From the NCBI RefSeq assembly GCF_001008165.2, contig NZ_CP011452.2:1922001-1986000 (forward strand): a stretch of DNA of 64,000 bases. Direction: 5' to 3'. The DNA comes from Croceibacterium atlanticum (lineage in GTDB: Bacteria; Pseudomonadota; Alphaproteobacteria; Sphingomonadales; Sphingomonadaceae). Position 1 is the stretch's first letter, and every line of letters starts with the position of its first letter. The position numbers and the translations under genes are program-made. This document shows, in pieces, positions 9,095-17,366 of this stretch. The notes under the pieces were generated by a model that saw nothing but the letters and a program-made list of their open reading frames with translations, was not told where the DNA came from and did not search any database.

Positions 9095-10416
9095 GCGCCA
9101 ATCCCAAGGCACCGCCGAAAACAAACCCTTTCTGGGCCCTGTTTGTCCTCTTCCTCGCCAATGTATTCAACCAGGGCGATCGCATTCTGTTCGGAACGGT
9201 AGTCGATCCGATCGGGCGCGATCTCGCCATCAGCGACACGGAAATGTCGCTCGCCAGCGGGCTGTTCTTCGTGCTGTTCAACCTGGTTGGCGGCCTGTTC
9301 ATCGCGCGCCTTGTCGATCGCGGCAATCGCGTGCGCATCCTGGCGATTGGCGTCGCGGTCTGGTCTCTGGCAACAGCCGCCACCGGATTGGCCACGGGCT
9401 TTTCCACCCTGGCCCTCGCCCGTATCGTCGTGGGGATCGGGGAAGCGACAGCAGTTCCGGCGGCCATGTCCCTGATCCCGGACCTGTTCCGGATGGAAGC
9501 GCGCGGGCGCGCAGTCGCCGTATTTCAGACCAGCAGCTTTGTCGGCATTGTCGGCGGCACGATCATCGCCGGCGTTCTGGCCGCCGCCATGGGCTGGCGC
9601 AGCATGTTCATCGTCTGCGGATTATCCGGTCTTTCGGTCACGGCCCTGCTGCTTTTCAGCGTTCGCGAACCGGAACGCGAAGAACAAGCGGATCGCACGG
9701 CCATTCCCGCCTATTGGCGCGATCTCGTGGATGGTTGCGGCCGGGTGCTGCACCGTCCGGGCTTCCTGCTGTTGATGGCCGGCTTTGGCGCCGGTTCGAT
9801 GATGACTTTCGTGCTGGCAGCCTGGGCGCCCACATTCCTGCTGCGATCGCATGACGTGCCGCTGGCCCAGGTGGGACTGGTTATCGGTCCGGCAGTCGGG
9901 CTGGGCGGGATTTTCGGCGCCCTCGCATCCGGGATGTTTGCCGATCGCATGGTTCGCAAACGCAATCTGGCCGCCGACATGCTCAAGGTGCCGTTGTGGA
10001 GCATTCCGCTCTCACTGCCATTCATGGCGGGATTTATATTCCTCCCCTGGCTGGCAGCGGCGATGGCTTGCGCAGCGGTGATGAACTTCCTGCTCAGCAT
10101 GGCAACGCCCACGGCCATGAACTTCGTGGTCAACTCTGTCGCACCGGGTGATCGCGGATTGTCGGCCACCTTGCTTCTGGCGGCGACCGGCCTCGTCGGC
10201 GGAACGATGGGCCCCTTCATCGTCGGCCTGTTGAGCGATCTGCTCGCCCCCCGGCTGGGCGATGAATCGCTGCGGATAGCAATTGCCGCCATGCTCGCCA
10301 CGCCGGTGGTGGCAACGATCTTCCTGGTGGCCGCCTATCGCCGCGCCACGAAGGCTGCAATCGACGAGGCAGGGGCAACAATAACAGATCCGCAAGGCCT
10401 GCCCGCAGGCAGGTGA
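9091..10416 (+). CDS. Major facilitator superfamily transporter
   Basis: This 441-residue integral membrane protein has about 12 hydrophobic segments. The loop after segment 2 carries A-R-L-V-D-R-G-N-R-V-R, resembling the MFS motif A region. The first segment begins with N-V-F-N-Q-G-D-R, a pattern seen in the spinster/ACS-like MFS branch that moves organic anions. The start overlaps the amidohydrolase stop by 4 bp (ATGA), making it the last gene of the operon after fahA. It likely imports the aromatic or carboxylic acid degraded by the neighbours. Substrate and direction are inferred from context only. Confidence 0.92.
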   Translation: MSANPKAPPKTNPFWALFVLFLANVFNQGDRILFGTVVDPIGRDLAISDTEMSLASGLFFVLFNLVGGLFIARLVDRGNRVRILAIGVAVWSLATAATGLATGFSTLALARIVVGIGEATAVPAAMSLIPDLFRMEARGRAVAVFQTSSFVGIVGGTIIAGVLAAAMGWRSMFIVCGLSGLSVTALLLFSVREPEREEQADRTAIPAYWRDLVDGCGRVLHRPGFLLLMAGFGAGSMMTFVLAAWAPTFLLRSHDVPLAQVGLVIGPAVGLGGIFGALASGMFADRMVRKRNLAADMLKVPLWSIPLSLPFMAGFIFLPWLAAAMACAAVMNFLLSMATPTAMNFVVNSVAPGDRGLSATLLLAATGLVGGTMGPFIVGLLSDLLAPRLGDESLRIAIAAMLATPVVATIFLVAAYRRATKAAIDEAGATITDPQGLPAGR

Positions 10417-10454
10417 TCGGGAAGGCCCCCACCCGCCGGACGAAGCTCAACACG

Positions 10455-11828
10455 TTATCTGAGCCAGCATAGCTGGGCGTTACAAAATTCCTTCAAACCG
10501 AAGTGGGAGAGTTCGCGGCCATAGCCGCTGGCCTTGATCCCACCGATAGGCACGCGGGGATCCGATACTGAAATACCGTTGACGTATACCGCACCCGCGT
10601 TGATCCGCGGGGCGTTTCGGGCAGCCAGATCCGGATCTCCTGTCCAGACGGAAGCAGAAAGCCCGAACAGGCTGTCATTGGCCAGTTCGATGGCTGCATC
10701 GAAGCTTCTCACCTTCAGGATCGGCGCGACCGGCCCGAACACCTCTTCCCGGCAAACGGGCATGTCATTGGTTACGTCCACCAGAACGGTAGGAGGGTAG
10801 AAGGCGCCCGGACCATCAGCTATCTCGCCCCCAAGCAGGACCCGTGCACCGTGATCGATACTGCGCGTGACGAGCGAGTGGACTTCGGCCCGAAGATGCT
10901 CCCGCGCCATGGGGCCCATTTCCGTTTTTGCATCGAGTGGATCGCCAACCCTGATCTGGCGCACCTTTTCGACAAAGCTGTCGGTGAATGCGTCGAAAAT
11001 TTCCTCGTGAATAAGAAATCGCTTCGCGGCGATGCACACTTGCCCGCAATTCTGGAAACGCGCCCGGACAGCTTCAGTAGTTGCCCTTTCCAGATTCGCA
11101 TCGGGAAGAACGATGAACGGATCAGACCCGCCAAGTTCCAGGAGAGACTTCTTGAGGTTCCGCCCCGCTTCCGATGCAAGGGCAGAGCCCGCGGCAACGC
11201 CAGCAGTGACCGTCACCCCACAGATGCGCGGATCGCCCAGCAAGCCCGTAATCGCCTCCCGATCTGCATTGACCACGAGAAACGCACCGTCGGGAAAGCC
11301 TGCATCCGAGAAGCATTCCGCCAGGGCATGGGCACTGCCCTGCACATTATCCGCATGTTTTAACAGCAGCGCGTTACCCGATGCCATGATTGGCACTGCT
11401 GCGCGCAGAACCTGCCAAATGGGGAAATTCCACGGCATGACGGCAAGGACAGTGCCGAGCGGCAGATACCGGACCGTTGCCACGCCTTCGGGGCCGAAAT
11501 CGGTAGTTTCGTCAGCGAGCATCTGCCCTGAATTTTCGGCGTACCAGTTACAAAGATTGGCGCACTTATCCACTTCGGCCAGGGCGAGACTGATCGGCTT
11601 CCCCATTTCCAGGGTGATTGATCGCGCCAGTTCCTCCCGGCGCGAGGCGAGAACTGCGCCAAGCCTTTGCAGATGCGTGCATCGCGCGTCCTGGCCCAGG
11701 GCAGCCCAATTTCGGAAACCCGCACTGGCTCTGGCAAGTGCTGCGTCCAACTGCGCACCATCCATCGCCGGGTAGCGCCCCAGCAATGTGCCATCGGCGG
11801 GATTGATGGAAATAGATTCAGTCCGCAT
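10455..11828 (-). CDS. NAD(P)-dependent succinate semialdehyde dehydrogenase (Sad/YneI-like)
   Basis: This is a 457-residue aldehyde dehydrogenase. It carries E-M-G-K-P, P-W-N-F-P-I-W, the Glu active-site motif L-E-L-G-G-S-D-P-F, the catalytic Cys in F-Q-N-C-G-Q-V-C, and a C-terminal G-R-E-L-S-H-F-G-L-K-E-F-C-N that matches the Sad/YneI subgroup. The ATG at 11828 has AGGGAT upstream; the longer frame to 11870 adds a non-family leader. It oxidises succinate semialdehyde to succinate. This fits exactly, because the upstream HpaI aldolase releases pyruvate and succinate semialdehyde. It is the last gene of the six-gene minus-strand operon. Confidence 0.93.
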   Translation of the reverse strand: MRTESISINPADGTLLGRYPAMDGAQLDAALARASAGFRNWAALGQDARCTHLQRLGAVLASRREELARSITLEMGKPISLALAEVDKCANLCNWYAENSGQMLADETTDFGPEGVATVRYLPLGTVLAVMPWNFPIWQVLRAAVPIMASGNALLLKHADNVQGSAHALAECFSDAGFPDGAFLVVNADREAITGLLGDPRICGVTVTAGVAAGSALASEAGRNLKKSLLELGGSDPFIVLPDANLERATTEAVRARFQNCGQVCIAAKRFLIHEEIFDAFTDSFVEKVRQIRVGDPLDAKTEMGPMAREHLRAEVHSLVTRSIDHGARVLLGGEIADGPGAFYPPTVLVDVTNDMPVCREEVFGPVAPILKVRSFDAAIELANDSLFGLSASVWTGDPDLAARNAPRINAGAVYVNGISVSDPRVPIGGIKASGYGRELSHFGLKEFCNAQLCWLR

Positions 11829-11887
11829 GATCCGATCCCTGATTTGCGCACGCGGATTGACCGCGCCCACGCGTTTCTTGCTGGAAG

Positions 11888-12694
11888 TCAGTAAACGGAC
11901 GGCTTTGGCTCGGCCCCGGATGACGGCTTTGCCTGTTCGTCTGACTTGAACTTCGCGGCCAGAGCTTCGGTGCCGCGGGCCAGAATGGACACGTCGGTTC
12001 CAACGGCCACGAAACTGGCGCCCAGCTCCAGATAGTGGCGGGCAAGCCTCTCGTCCGCGATGAGGATGCCCGAAGGCTTGCCGCAGGCGGATATGCGCGC
12101 AATCGCCGTTTCGATCGCAGCCTGGACATCAGGGTGGGCCGGGTTCCCCAGATGGCCAAGATCTGCGGCCAGATCGGACGGCCCGATAAAGACGCCGTCA
12201 ACGCCATCGGTCTCAGCGATCGCTTCCAGATTCTCCAGCGCCGCCTGACTTTCAACCTGCAGCAGCAGGCAGATATCTTCCTGCGCGCGGTGGAGATAAT
12301 CGGCGGTCCGATCCCATCGGCTGGCCCGTCCGATCGCCGCCCCTACGCCGCGAATTCCGAAAGGGGGATAACGCGTAGCGCGCACCATTTCGGCCGCCCC
12401 CTCGGCCGTGTCGATCATCGGAATCAGCAGGCTGCGCGCGCCGATGTCCAGATATTGCTTCACCAGGACCGTATCCGCGACCGGCAAGCGCACCACAGCT
12501 TCCGTGGCGCCACCGTCGACAGCCTGCAACTGGGCCATGACGAGCGGAAGATCGTTCGGCCCATGCTCCGCATCTATCACCATCCAGTCAAAACCCGCCC
12601 CGGCGCAGATTTCAGCCGTGTATGGCGTTGCGAGCGCCTGCCAGATCCCGATTTGCGGCTGCAAGGCGGCGATCGCCCGCTTGAATGCGTTCAT
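11888..12694 (-). CDS. hpaI: HpcH/HpaI aldolase (4-hydroxy-2-oxoheptane-1,7-dioate aldolase)
   Basis: The 268-residue class II pyruvate aldolase shows [22 protein letters not shown] (metal Glu) and F-I-G-P-S-D-L-A. These are the standard HpaI metal and pyruvate-binding motifs. It cleaves 4-hydroxy-2-oxoheptanedioate to pyruvate and succinate semialdehyde. ATG codons lie at 12700 and 12694; GGGAAG spaced 7 bp before the latter favours 12694. The open frame continues to 12841 but that part overlaps the hydratase and is not family-like. The gene sits between the hydratase and the semialdehyde dehydrogenase, which is the reaction order of the lower homoprotocatechuate pathway. Confidence 0.92.
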   Translation of the reverse strand: MNAFKRAIAALQPQIGIWQALATPYTAEICAGAGFDWMVIDAEHGPNDLPLVMAQLQAVDGGATEAVVRLPVADTVLVKQYLDIGARSLLIPMIDTAEGAAEMVRATRYPPFGIRGVGAAIGRASRWDRTADYLHRAQEDICLLLQVESQAALENLEAIAETDGVDGVFIGPSDLAADLGHLGNPAHPDVQAAIETAIARISACGKPSGILIADERLARHYLELGASFVAVGTDVSILARGTEALAAKFKSDEQAKPSSGAEPKPSVY

Positions 12695-12710
12695 GACCAT
12701 GCTTCCCACT

Positions 12711-13553
12711 TTAGCCGAAGGCGATCTCAACACGACCGAAGGGACCGAAGTCGCCCAGGATTTTGCTGCCGGGCGGCGCCTCGACAGGACGAATGAACGA
12801 ACCGGAGAGGACAATCTGCCCTTTCCGGATTCCCTGCCCATACACCCCGAGACGTTGCGCGAGCCAGGACATCGACAGGAGAGGATCCCCCAATACCCCG
12901 GCCCCTAGCCCGGTTTCTTCGATCTGATCGTCGCGCGAAAGGATGGCACCGATCCACGGCAGGTCTTCGGGCCTGAAATCATGGACCGGCGCACCAAGAA
13001 CGATACCGCCATTGGCCGCGTTATCCGATATCGTATCGAACACCGTTCTCATTCGCCCCGTTTCCGGGTCCGCGCGGGTGATTCTGGTGTCGAGAATTTC
13101 GAGAGCCGGCGCGATATAATCCGTTGCTTCAGCAATCTCTGCCGGCGTGGCATCGGCGGGGACGTCATGCTTCATGACGAAGGCAATTTCCGCCTCGATC
13201 CGCGGCTGGATAAACCTTCCGGCCGGAACGATGCCCCCATTCGGGAAAGTCATTGACCCAAGCAGGACGCCTGAATCGGGAATATCTATTCCCAGCGCGG
13301 ATTGCATTGCCCTGGATGTCAGGCCGATCTTCCAGCCGATGATTGTATCGCCAGCCGCGCACTTCATCCGCACCCATTCAGCCTGGATGGCATAGGCATC
13401 GTCCATGGTGATCGTGGGATGATCTTCGCTCAGCAAGCGAATTTGCGTCCCGGTCTTTTCCGCAGTGGCAAGCGCAGCCGCAGCAGCGCGAATAGCCGCA
13501 CCATTCAGGGTGGAACCAACCGGACCACTGGTGATCCCCGCCACCGGACACAT
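12711..13553 (-). CDS. hpaH: 2-oxo-hept-3-ene-1,7-dioate hydratase (HpaH/MhpD family)
   Basis: This 280-residue protein belongs to the 2-keto-4-pentenoate hydratase family. Visible motifs are G-W-K-I-G-L-T-S near residue 73, the acidic metal motif I-E-A-E-I-A-F near 122, the A-L-E-I-L-D-T-R-I segment and [11 protein letters not shown]. The enzyme hydrates the 2-oxo-alkenedioate made after ring cleavage, giving the substrate of the aldolase encoded next. The ATG shares one base with the upstream dioxygenase stop (TGATG). HpaH and simple 2-oxopent-4-enoate hydratases are close relatives. The HpaI and semialdehyde dehydrogenase neighbours make the C7-dicarboxylate version more likely. Confidence 0.9.
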   Translation of the reverse strand: MCPVAGITSGPVGSTLNGAAIRAAAAALATAEKTGTQIRLLSEDHPTITMDDAYAIQAEWVRMKCAAGDTIIGWKIGLTSRAMQSALGIDIPDSGVLLGSMTFPNGGIVPAGRFIQPRIEAEIAFVMKHDVPADATPAEIAEATDYIAPALEILDTRITRADPETGRMRTVFDTISDNAANGGIVLGAPVHDFRPEDLPWIGAILSRDDQIEETGLGAGVLGDPLLSMSWLAQRLGVYGQGIRKGQIVLSGSFIRPVEAPPGSKILGDFGPFGRVEIAFG

Positions 13554-14668
13554 CAGGCGGCGGACTTCCTGTTCGTGTCAAACCCCATCTGGGCCCCAAG
13601 CAGGGCCGGAGGCTCCTTCAGGTTTTCCTGCCAGAGAAGCGCCTCCATCGCGATGGCAAGCGGCTGGTTCTGAATCGTTAGCTCGTAAACATAATCATCA
13701 TAGGAAGCATGATTATGCACGGCCCATCCCGGAGCCGAAAGCATGAGATCGCCAGCCTTCCATTCATACACATTACCGGCAACCGTGCTCCGCCCACTGC
13801 CATGGAAATAATAGTTGATGGCTTCCGATACATGGCGATGCGGCCTGTCCACGATCTGCGGCGGACGGATCGTGATCGTGGCGAAGAAGTTCGGCGTTGT
13901 CCCGTTGGTGCGGCCAGTCATGGGATTATAGAGAAGGTAAAGCCGCCGACCGACATAATCCTGGCCAAGATCCTGCAGCTTCTTCAGTTCGCTCTCAACC
14001 CTCTCCCACGGCCAGTGCAGCGCATTTGATTCCACCGCAGGAGGGTTGATCAGCCGTTCATAAGGCATGAGCATTGCACCATCATCGCCAATTTCAAACG
14101 TGCCGTAAGGGCTGATCCGGCGCGGATTGATCGACTGGTCATCCTCTTCCTCAACAGGTTGGTGAAGCGGCGGATTCGCTTCCCAGTGATGCACCTGCAT
14201 GAACTGGAGAAGCGGCACATTCGTGTAGGTCAGGAAGACCTGCAGATCAGTACCTGTATTCTCCCGCCAGTAGGGCACGAAGGAAGGCGTGTTGTAGACA
14301 TCATATTTGCCGAAGGGGATGCGCCGGTCGCCAACGGTCGCCACTCCTTCCCCGCGGATGCAGAAATTCACTTCCGTCGCATTGTGGCGAAATGGCTCTG
14401 TCCGCTCTCCCGGCTTCAGGACATTAAGGGTGACCTGGACAGAGGTGGCAAGTCCCGGCGTGGCTGGATTGGCGCGGGGATGAACGATCAGCGAGCTGCG
14501 GCGGCCGTTTCCGGGAATCGGGATAGACGCGAGACGCTCGATCTCCTCGTCGATCTGTTCCCTTGTTATGATTGCAGGCGCCCAGGGATCGTTGATGGGA
14601 TAGTTCTGTCCGCTGATGTCTGCAAAGCGGCCAACCGTTTCATCGAAATCAGTGCGAAAGTCGTTCAT
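13553..14668 (-). CDS. Bicupin ring-cleavage dioxygenase (gentisate/salicylate 1,2-dioxygenase-like)
   Basis: This 371-residue protein has two cupin domains, about residues 85-165 and 265-345, like gentisate and salicylate 1,2-dioxygenases (type III, Fe(II)). The N-terminal cupin reads F-R-H-N-A-T-E, and its second motif lacks a His. The C-terminal cupin has a complete set: P-H-R-H-V-S-E and a downstream V-H-N-H. Salicylate-type enzymes cleave monohydroxylated rings to 2-oxohepta-3,5-dienedioate, which would feed the adjacent HpaH-HpaI-dehydrogenase chain after one reduction or isomerisation. AGGAGAG precedes the ATG at 14668. A 1-hydroxy-2-naphthoate or aminated benzoate substrate is equally open. 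Confidence 0.87.
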   Translation of the reverse strand: MNDFRTDFDETVGRFADISGQNYPINDPWAPAIITREQIDEEIERLASIPIPGNGRRSSLIVHPRANPATPGLATSVQVTLNVLKPGERTEPFRHNATEVNFCIRGEGVATVGDRRIPFGKYDVYNTPSFVPYWRENTGTDLQVFLTYTNVPLLQFMQVHHWEANPPLHQPVEEEDDQSINPRRISPYGTFEIGDDGAMLMPYERLINPPAVESNALHWPWERVESELKKLQDLGQDYVGRRLYLLYNPMTGRTNGTTPNFFATITIRPPQIVDRPHRHVSEAINYYFHGSGRSTVAGNVYEWKAGDLMLSAPGWAVHNHASYDDYVYELTIQNQPLAIAMEALLWQENLKEPPALLGAQMGFDTNRKSAA

Positions 14669-14700
14669 CGATTTCTCTCCTGAATCTGTTTGCTGATCGT

Positions 14701-15687
14701 TCAGGTCAGGCGCGGGGCCTGCCTGGTCACCTCCGGGAGAGGTCGGCCGAGCCGGGCAGCACGCACACGATCAAGGATTGCAATGCCTAGGGACAGATCC
14801 GAGATGCCCATGCCCATGGCCTTGAACACGCTGAGATCGCAATCGCCGGGGCGCGCCGTTCCCGCGGCGGCCAGCCGGGACAAGGGGACAAGCCGATCCC
14901 ATGCCGCCTCGTCCTCTCCGAACGCCTCCTGAAATTCGCGGCTGAGCTTGCGCACTTGCGGGACACTGTCCGCTGCACAAAGCGTCGCCCTGTCGAGCAG
15001 GGGGGCCTCGAATTCGGCGCGCTCCGGCGTGATCGCACCGACCGCGTTGATATGCACTCCTCGCGGAAGGCTGTCCGCCCGCAAGAAGGGCATCCGCGAA
15101 CGGGTGGCGAGAGTTACGATGTCAACTGTATCGAGGGCCTCGTCCAGCGAGGCCGAGGCGACAGCATCCAGCCCAAGACTTTCTTCAATTCGGCGTGCCA
15201 GTGCTTCGCGGTTGGCAGCCGTCGGGCTCCAGACCGTGACCCGGTCCAGCTTGCGGACGGCAGCAACGGCGGCGACCTGGGCAATCGCCTGCTTGCCGGC
15301 CCCGATCATCGCCATGTGGGCCGCTCCCGGACGGGCCATCAGATCTGTTGCCAGGCCGCTTATGCCGCCAGTACGCATCTGGCCCAGGGCAAATGCTTCG
15401 ATAATGGCGAGCACGCTGCCATTATCCGCGTCAATCAGAACCAATAATGGCATGGCCCCGTTGGCGGTATGCGCCCACGTCTTGGTGCCGGCCACGCCCA
15501 GCCCTTCAAAGACCGCGCCGATGGCGTGAAGTGTTGAACCATTGGCCCATGTCGCATGGGTTTTGACCATGTTGACGGCACGGCCCGCTGCTTCTTCCTT
15601 CAACCCGTCGCGAAGCGCATCGATCGCTTCGGGCAGGGACATGACCGAGACAACTTCGGCCTCCGATATCCAGATACCGGCGCTCAT
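14701..15687 (-). CDS. Ornithine cyclodeaminase/mu-crystallin family protein
   Basis: This 328-residue protein has the family dinucleotide-binding loop M-I-G-A-G-K-Q-A near residue 130, a substrate-region Lys-Thr-Trp (T-K-T-W) near 69, the Q-M-R-T-G segment and a C-terminal D-L-S-V-F-K-A-M-G motif with the conserved Asp. Members include ornithine cyclodeaminase, alanine dehydrogenase and ketimine reductases. GGAGGTAA precedes the ATG at 15687, which overlaps the CMD-like gene stop by 4 bp. In an aromatic operon it may reduce or deaminate an imine intermediate, which would imply an amino-substituted substrate. That is inference; the family also includes non-amine oxidoreductases. Confidence 0.88.
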   Translation of the reverse strand: MSAGIWISEAEVVSVMSLPEAIDALRDGLKEEAAGRAVNMVKTHATWANGSTLHAIGAVFEGLGVAGTKTWAHTANGAMPLLVLIDADNGSVLAIIEAFALGQMRTGGISGLATDLMARPGAAHMAMIGAGKQAIAQVAAVAAVRKLDRVTVWSPTAANREALARRIEESLGLDAVASASLDEALDTVDIVTLATRSRMPFLRADSLPRGVHINAVGAITPERAEFEAPLLDRATLCAADSVPQVRKLSREFQEAFGEDEAAWDRLVPLSRLAAAGTARPGDCDLSVFKAMGMGISDLSLGIAILDRVRAARLGRPLPEVTRQAPRLT

Positions 15688-16241
15688 GGCATTACCTCCG
15701 CGAAGATCGATGGAACAGGCGGCGCCAGCCCAAGGCAGTTCACCATCTGGGCATGGGCGACATACCGGCCGACCAGGAAAAGGACCGCGATGGCGCGCTC
15801 CTTGCCGACAAGGTCGATCACCTCGTCCAGTTCAGCTTCTGTATCTTTCCCCTGGCGCGCCACCAGGCCGAACGTCATGCGCTGCAGTGCCCGCTCTTCC
15901 CCGGACAGCAAGGGCGCGCTGTCGGGCGCCACTTGTTCGACCGCGGCGATCCAGTCTTTCCCGAAGCCAAGCTTTTCCGAGAGACGTTCATGCTGATGAA
16001 GTTCGTAGGGATTATCCATCAGCACCGCGACTGTAAGGGCGACGGTTTCGGTCCAACGGTCCGGCAGCGCCTCTTTCAGCTTGCCGGTCATTTCCATGAA
16101 GGGCGTCAGCACCTCGGGCAGATGGCCGGTACAGCTGAAGAATTCCCCCAGATAGCCAAGCCGCTCGAATTTCCCGCGCAAGGAATCCTGCAAATCCGGC
16201 GCCAATTCCTCGAATGACAATCTCGGTATCTTCGCATTCAC
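15684..16241 (-). CDS. Carboxymuconolactone decarboxylase-like (AhpD-fold) protein
   Basis: The 185-residue protein aligns by pattern with the CMD family. A helical core T-E-T-V-A-L-T-V-A-V-L-M-D-N-P-Y-E-L-H-Q-H occupies the place of the usual E-x-x-I-L-R-V...Y-E-W-x-x-H signature, but there is no CxxC peroxidatic pair. This points to a decarboxylase/isomerase or binding role and away from an AhpD peroxidase. The start is GTG at 16241; no in-frame ATG lies nearby upstream. It is the first gene of the six-gene operon, divergent from the LysR regulator. Its reaction in this pathway is unknown. Confidence 0.85.
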   Translation of the reverse strand: MNAKIPRLSFEELAPDLQDSLRGKFERLGYLGEFFSCTGHLPEVLTPFMEMTGKLKEALPDRWTETVALTVAVLMDNPYELHQHERLSEKLGFGKDWIAAVEQVAPDSAPLLSGEERALQRMTFGLVARQGKDTEAELDEVIDLVGKERAIAVLFLVGRYVAHAQMVNCLGLAPPVPSIFAEVMP

Positions 16242-16316
16242 GAATCATGCACCCCCGGCCTTTTCCGGGCAGACCTTCCCTCTCTTTCTGCTGTTCCTGA
16301 AATACATTATAGAGAA

Positions 16317-16332
16317 TTCGGTTATACCCGAA
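16317..16332. promoter_or_regulatory. Inverted repeat in LysR/operon divergent promoter
   Basis: TTCGG-TTATAC-CCGAA is a 5-bp perfect inverted repeat with a 6-bp centre, in the 101-bp interval between the divergent six-gene operon and the LysR gene. It ends 10 bp before the LysR ATG and abuts its AAGGGAA ribosome site. LysR proteins commonly bind such dyads to autoregulate and activate the divergent operon, so it is a candidate operator. Confidence 0.45.
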
Positions 16333-16342
16333 GGGAATAGGC

Positions 16343-17299
16343 ATGGACTTGCGGCAGATGCGCTATGTTATTGCTGTGGCCGACGAACTGAGTTTCACGA
16401 GGGCGGCCGCGCGATGCAATGTGTCCCAGCCTCCGCTCAGCCGGGCGATCCGCGATCTGGAGACCGAGATCGGGGTACAGCTTTTCGAACGCGACACGCA
16501 TTCGGTCAGAATCACGCCGGCTGGGGAGACGCTGGTTTCAGAAGCCCGCCTGGCCCTGGCGACAATTGAAAAGGGGATCGAGAGCGCGAGGCAGACCGCC
16601 TCCGGCCTGCGCGGCACGTTGAAGCTGGGTTTCGGAGGATCGACAGTTTATTCCTTGCTCCCCGCGCTGATCCGTCGCTTCAGGGCCGATGCCTGCGATG
16701 TCGATTTCGAATTCTGCCCCATGCCGGTCCTCAACCAGATCGACGCGCTGCGAAGCGGGGAAATCGATCTCGGCCTGCTGCGCCTGCCAATTTTCGATGA
16801 AATGATCGAAACGGCCTTTGTCCATGGCGAACCGCTGGTCGTCGCATTGCCCGAAGGGCACCCGCTCCTTGAAAACCGCGGGGCGATATCCATTGCCGAT
16901 CTGGAATCGAGCCGCTTCATTACCTACGAGCCTACCCGCGGGTTCAATTTCCATTCCGACCTGCTCGCCCTGTGCCGGCTGGCGAAGTTCAATCCGGAAA
17001 TTCGTCACCAGGTCGCCACGACCGAGGCGGTTGTCGGCATCGTCGCATGTGGGGAAGGCGTGGCCATCCTGCCCGCATCAGCAGAGCGACTTCGCATGGA
17101 AGGCGTTGCGTTCCGGCCGCTCGAAACCGGCGGAATGCCCGATCATCTGCGCGAAGTGCGCTTCGGCCTTGCATGGTGCAAGGACACGCCATCGGCAACG
17201 GCATTGCGCTTCATAAGCCGGATGACCAAGCCATCGGCGAACCGGCCCGATCCCGCCACATCTTTATCCCATGCCGGCACTACCGGAGACAGCGCCTGA
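16343..17299 (+). CDS. LysR-family transcriptional regulator
   Basis: This 318-residue protein has the LysR N-terminal winged helix (L-R-Q-M-R-Y-V-I-A-V-A-D-E-L-S-F-T-R-A-A, then Q-P-P-L-S-R-A-I-R-D-L-E) and a two-lobe effector domain starting near residue 90. AAGGGAA at 16331-16337 supports the ATG at 16343. It diverges from the bicupin/HpaH/HpaI operon with a 101-bp shared promoter region, the classic arrangement for an activator of an aromatic catabolic operon. The inducer is presumably the pathway substrate or an intermediate. The convergent reductase gene lies 67 bp downstream. Confidence 0.94.
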   Translation: MDLRQMRYVIAVADELSFTRAAARCNVSQPPLSRAIRDLETEIGVQLFERDTHSVRITPAGETLVSEARLALATIEKGIESARQTASGLRGTLKLGFGGSTVYSLLPALIRRFRADACDVDFEFCPMPVLNQIDALRSGEIDLGLLRLPIFDEMIETAFVHGEPLVVALPEGHPLLENRGAISIADLESSRFITYEPTRGFNFHSDLLALCRLAKFNPEIRHQVATTEAVVGIVACGEGVAILPASAERLRMEGVAFRPLETGGMPDHLREVRFGLAWCKDTPSATALRFISRMTKPSANRPDPATSLSHAGTTGDSA

Positions 17300-17366
17300 A
17301 GGGTCGTCCGCCCCAGATTATCGCGCAGGCTATCGTCATCGCCGGATGGTCAACTTCCCAAGGATA

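Noticed and set aside
7493-9124. 543-codon minus-strand open frame over the fahA and amidohydrolase genes
   Set aside because: It spans two well-supported plus-strand genes and has no recognisable motifs.
12695-12841. N-terminal extension of the HpaI aldolase
   Set aside because: It overlaps the hydratase gene and is unlike aldolases; a ribosome site supports the ATG at 12694.
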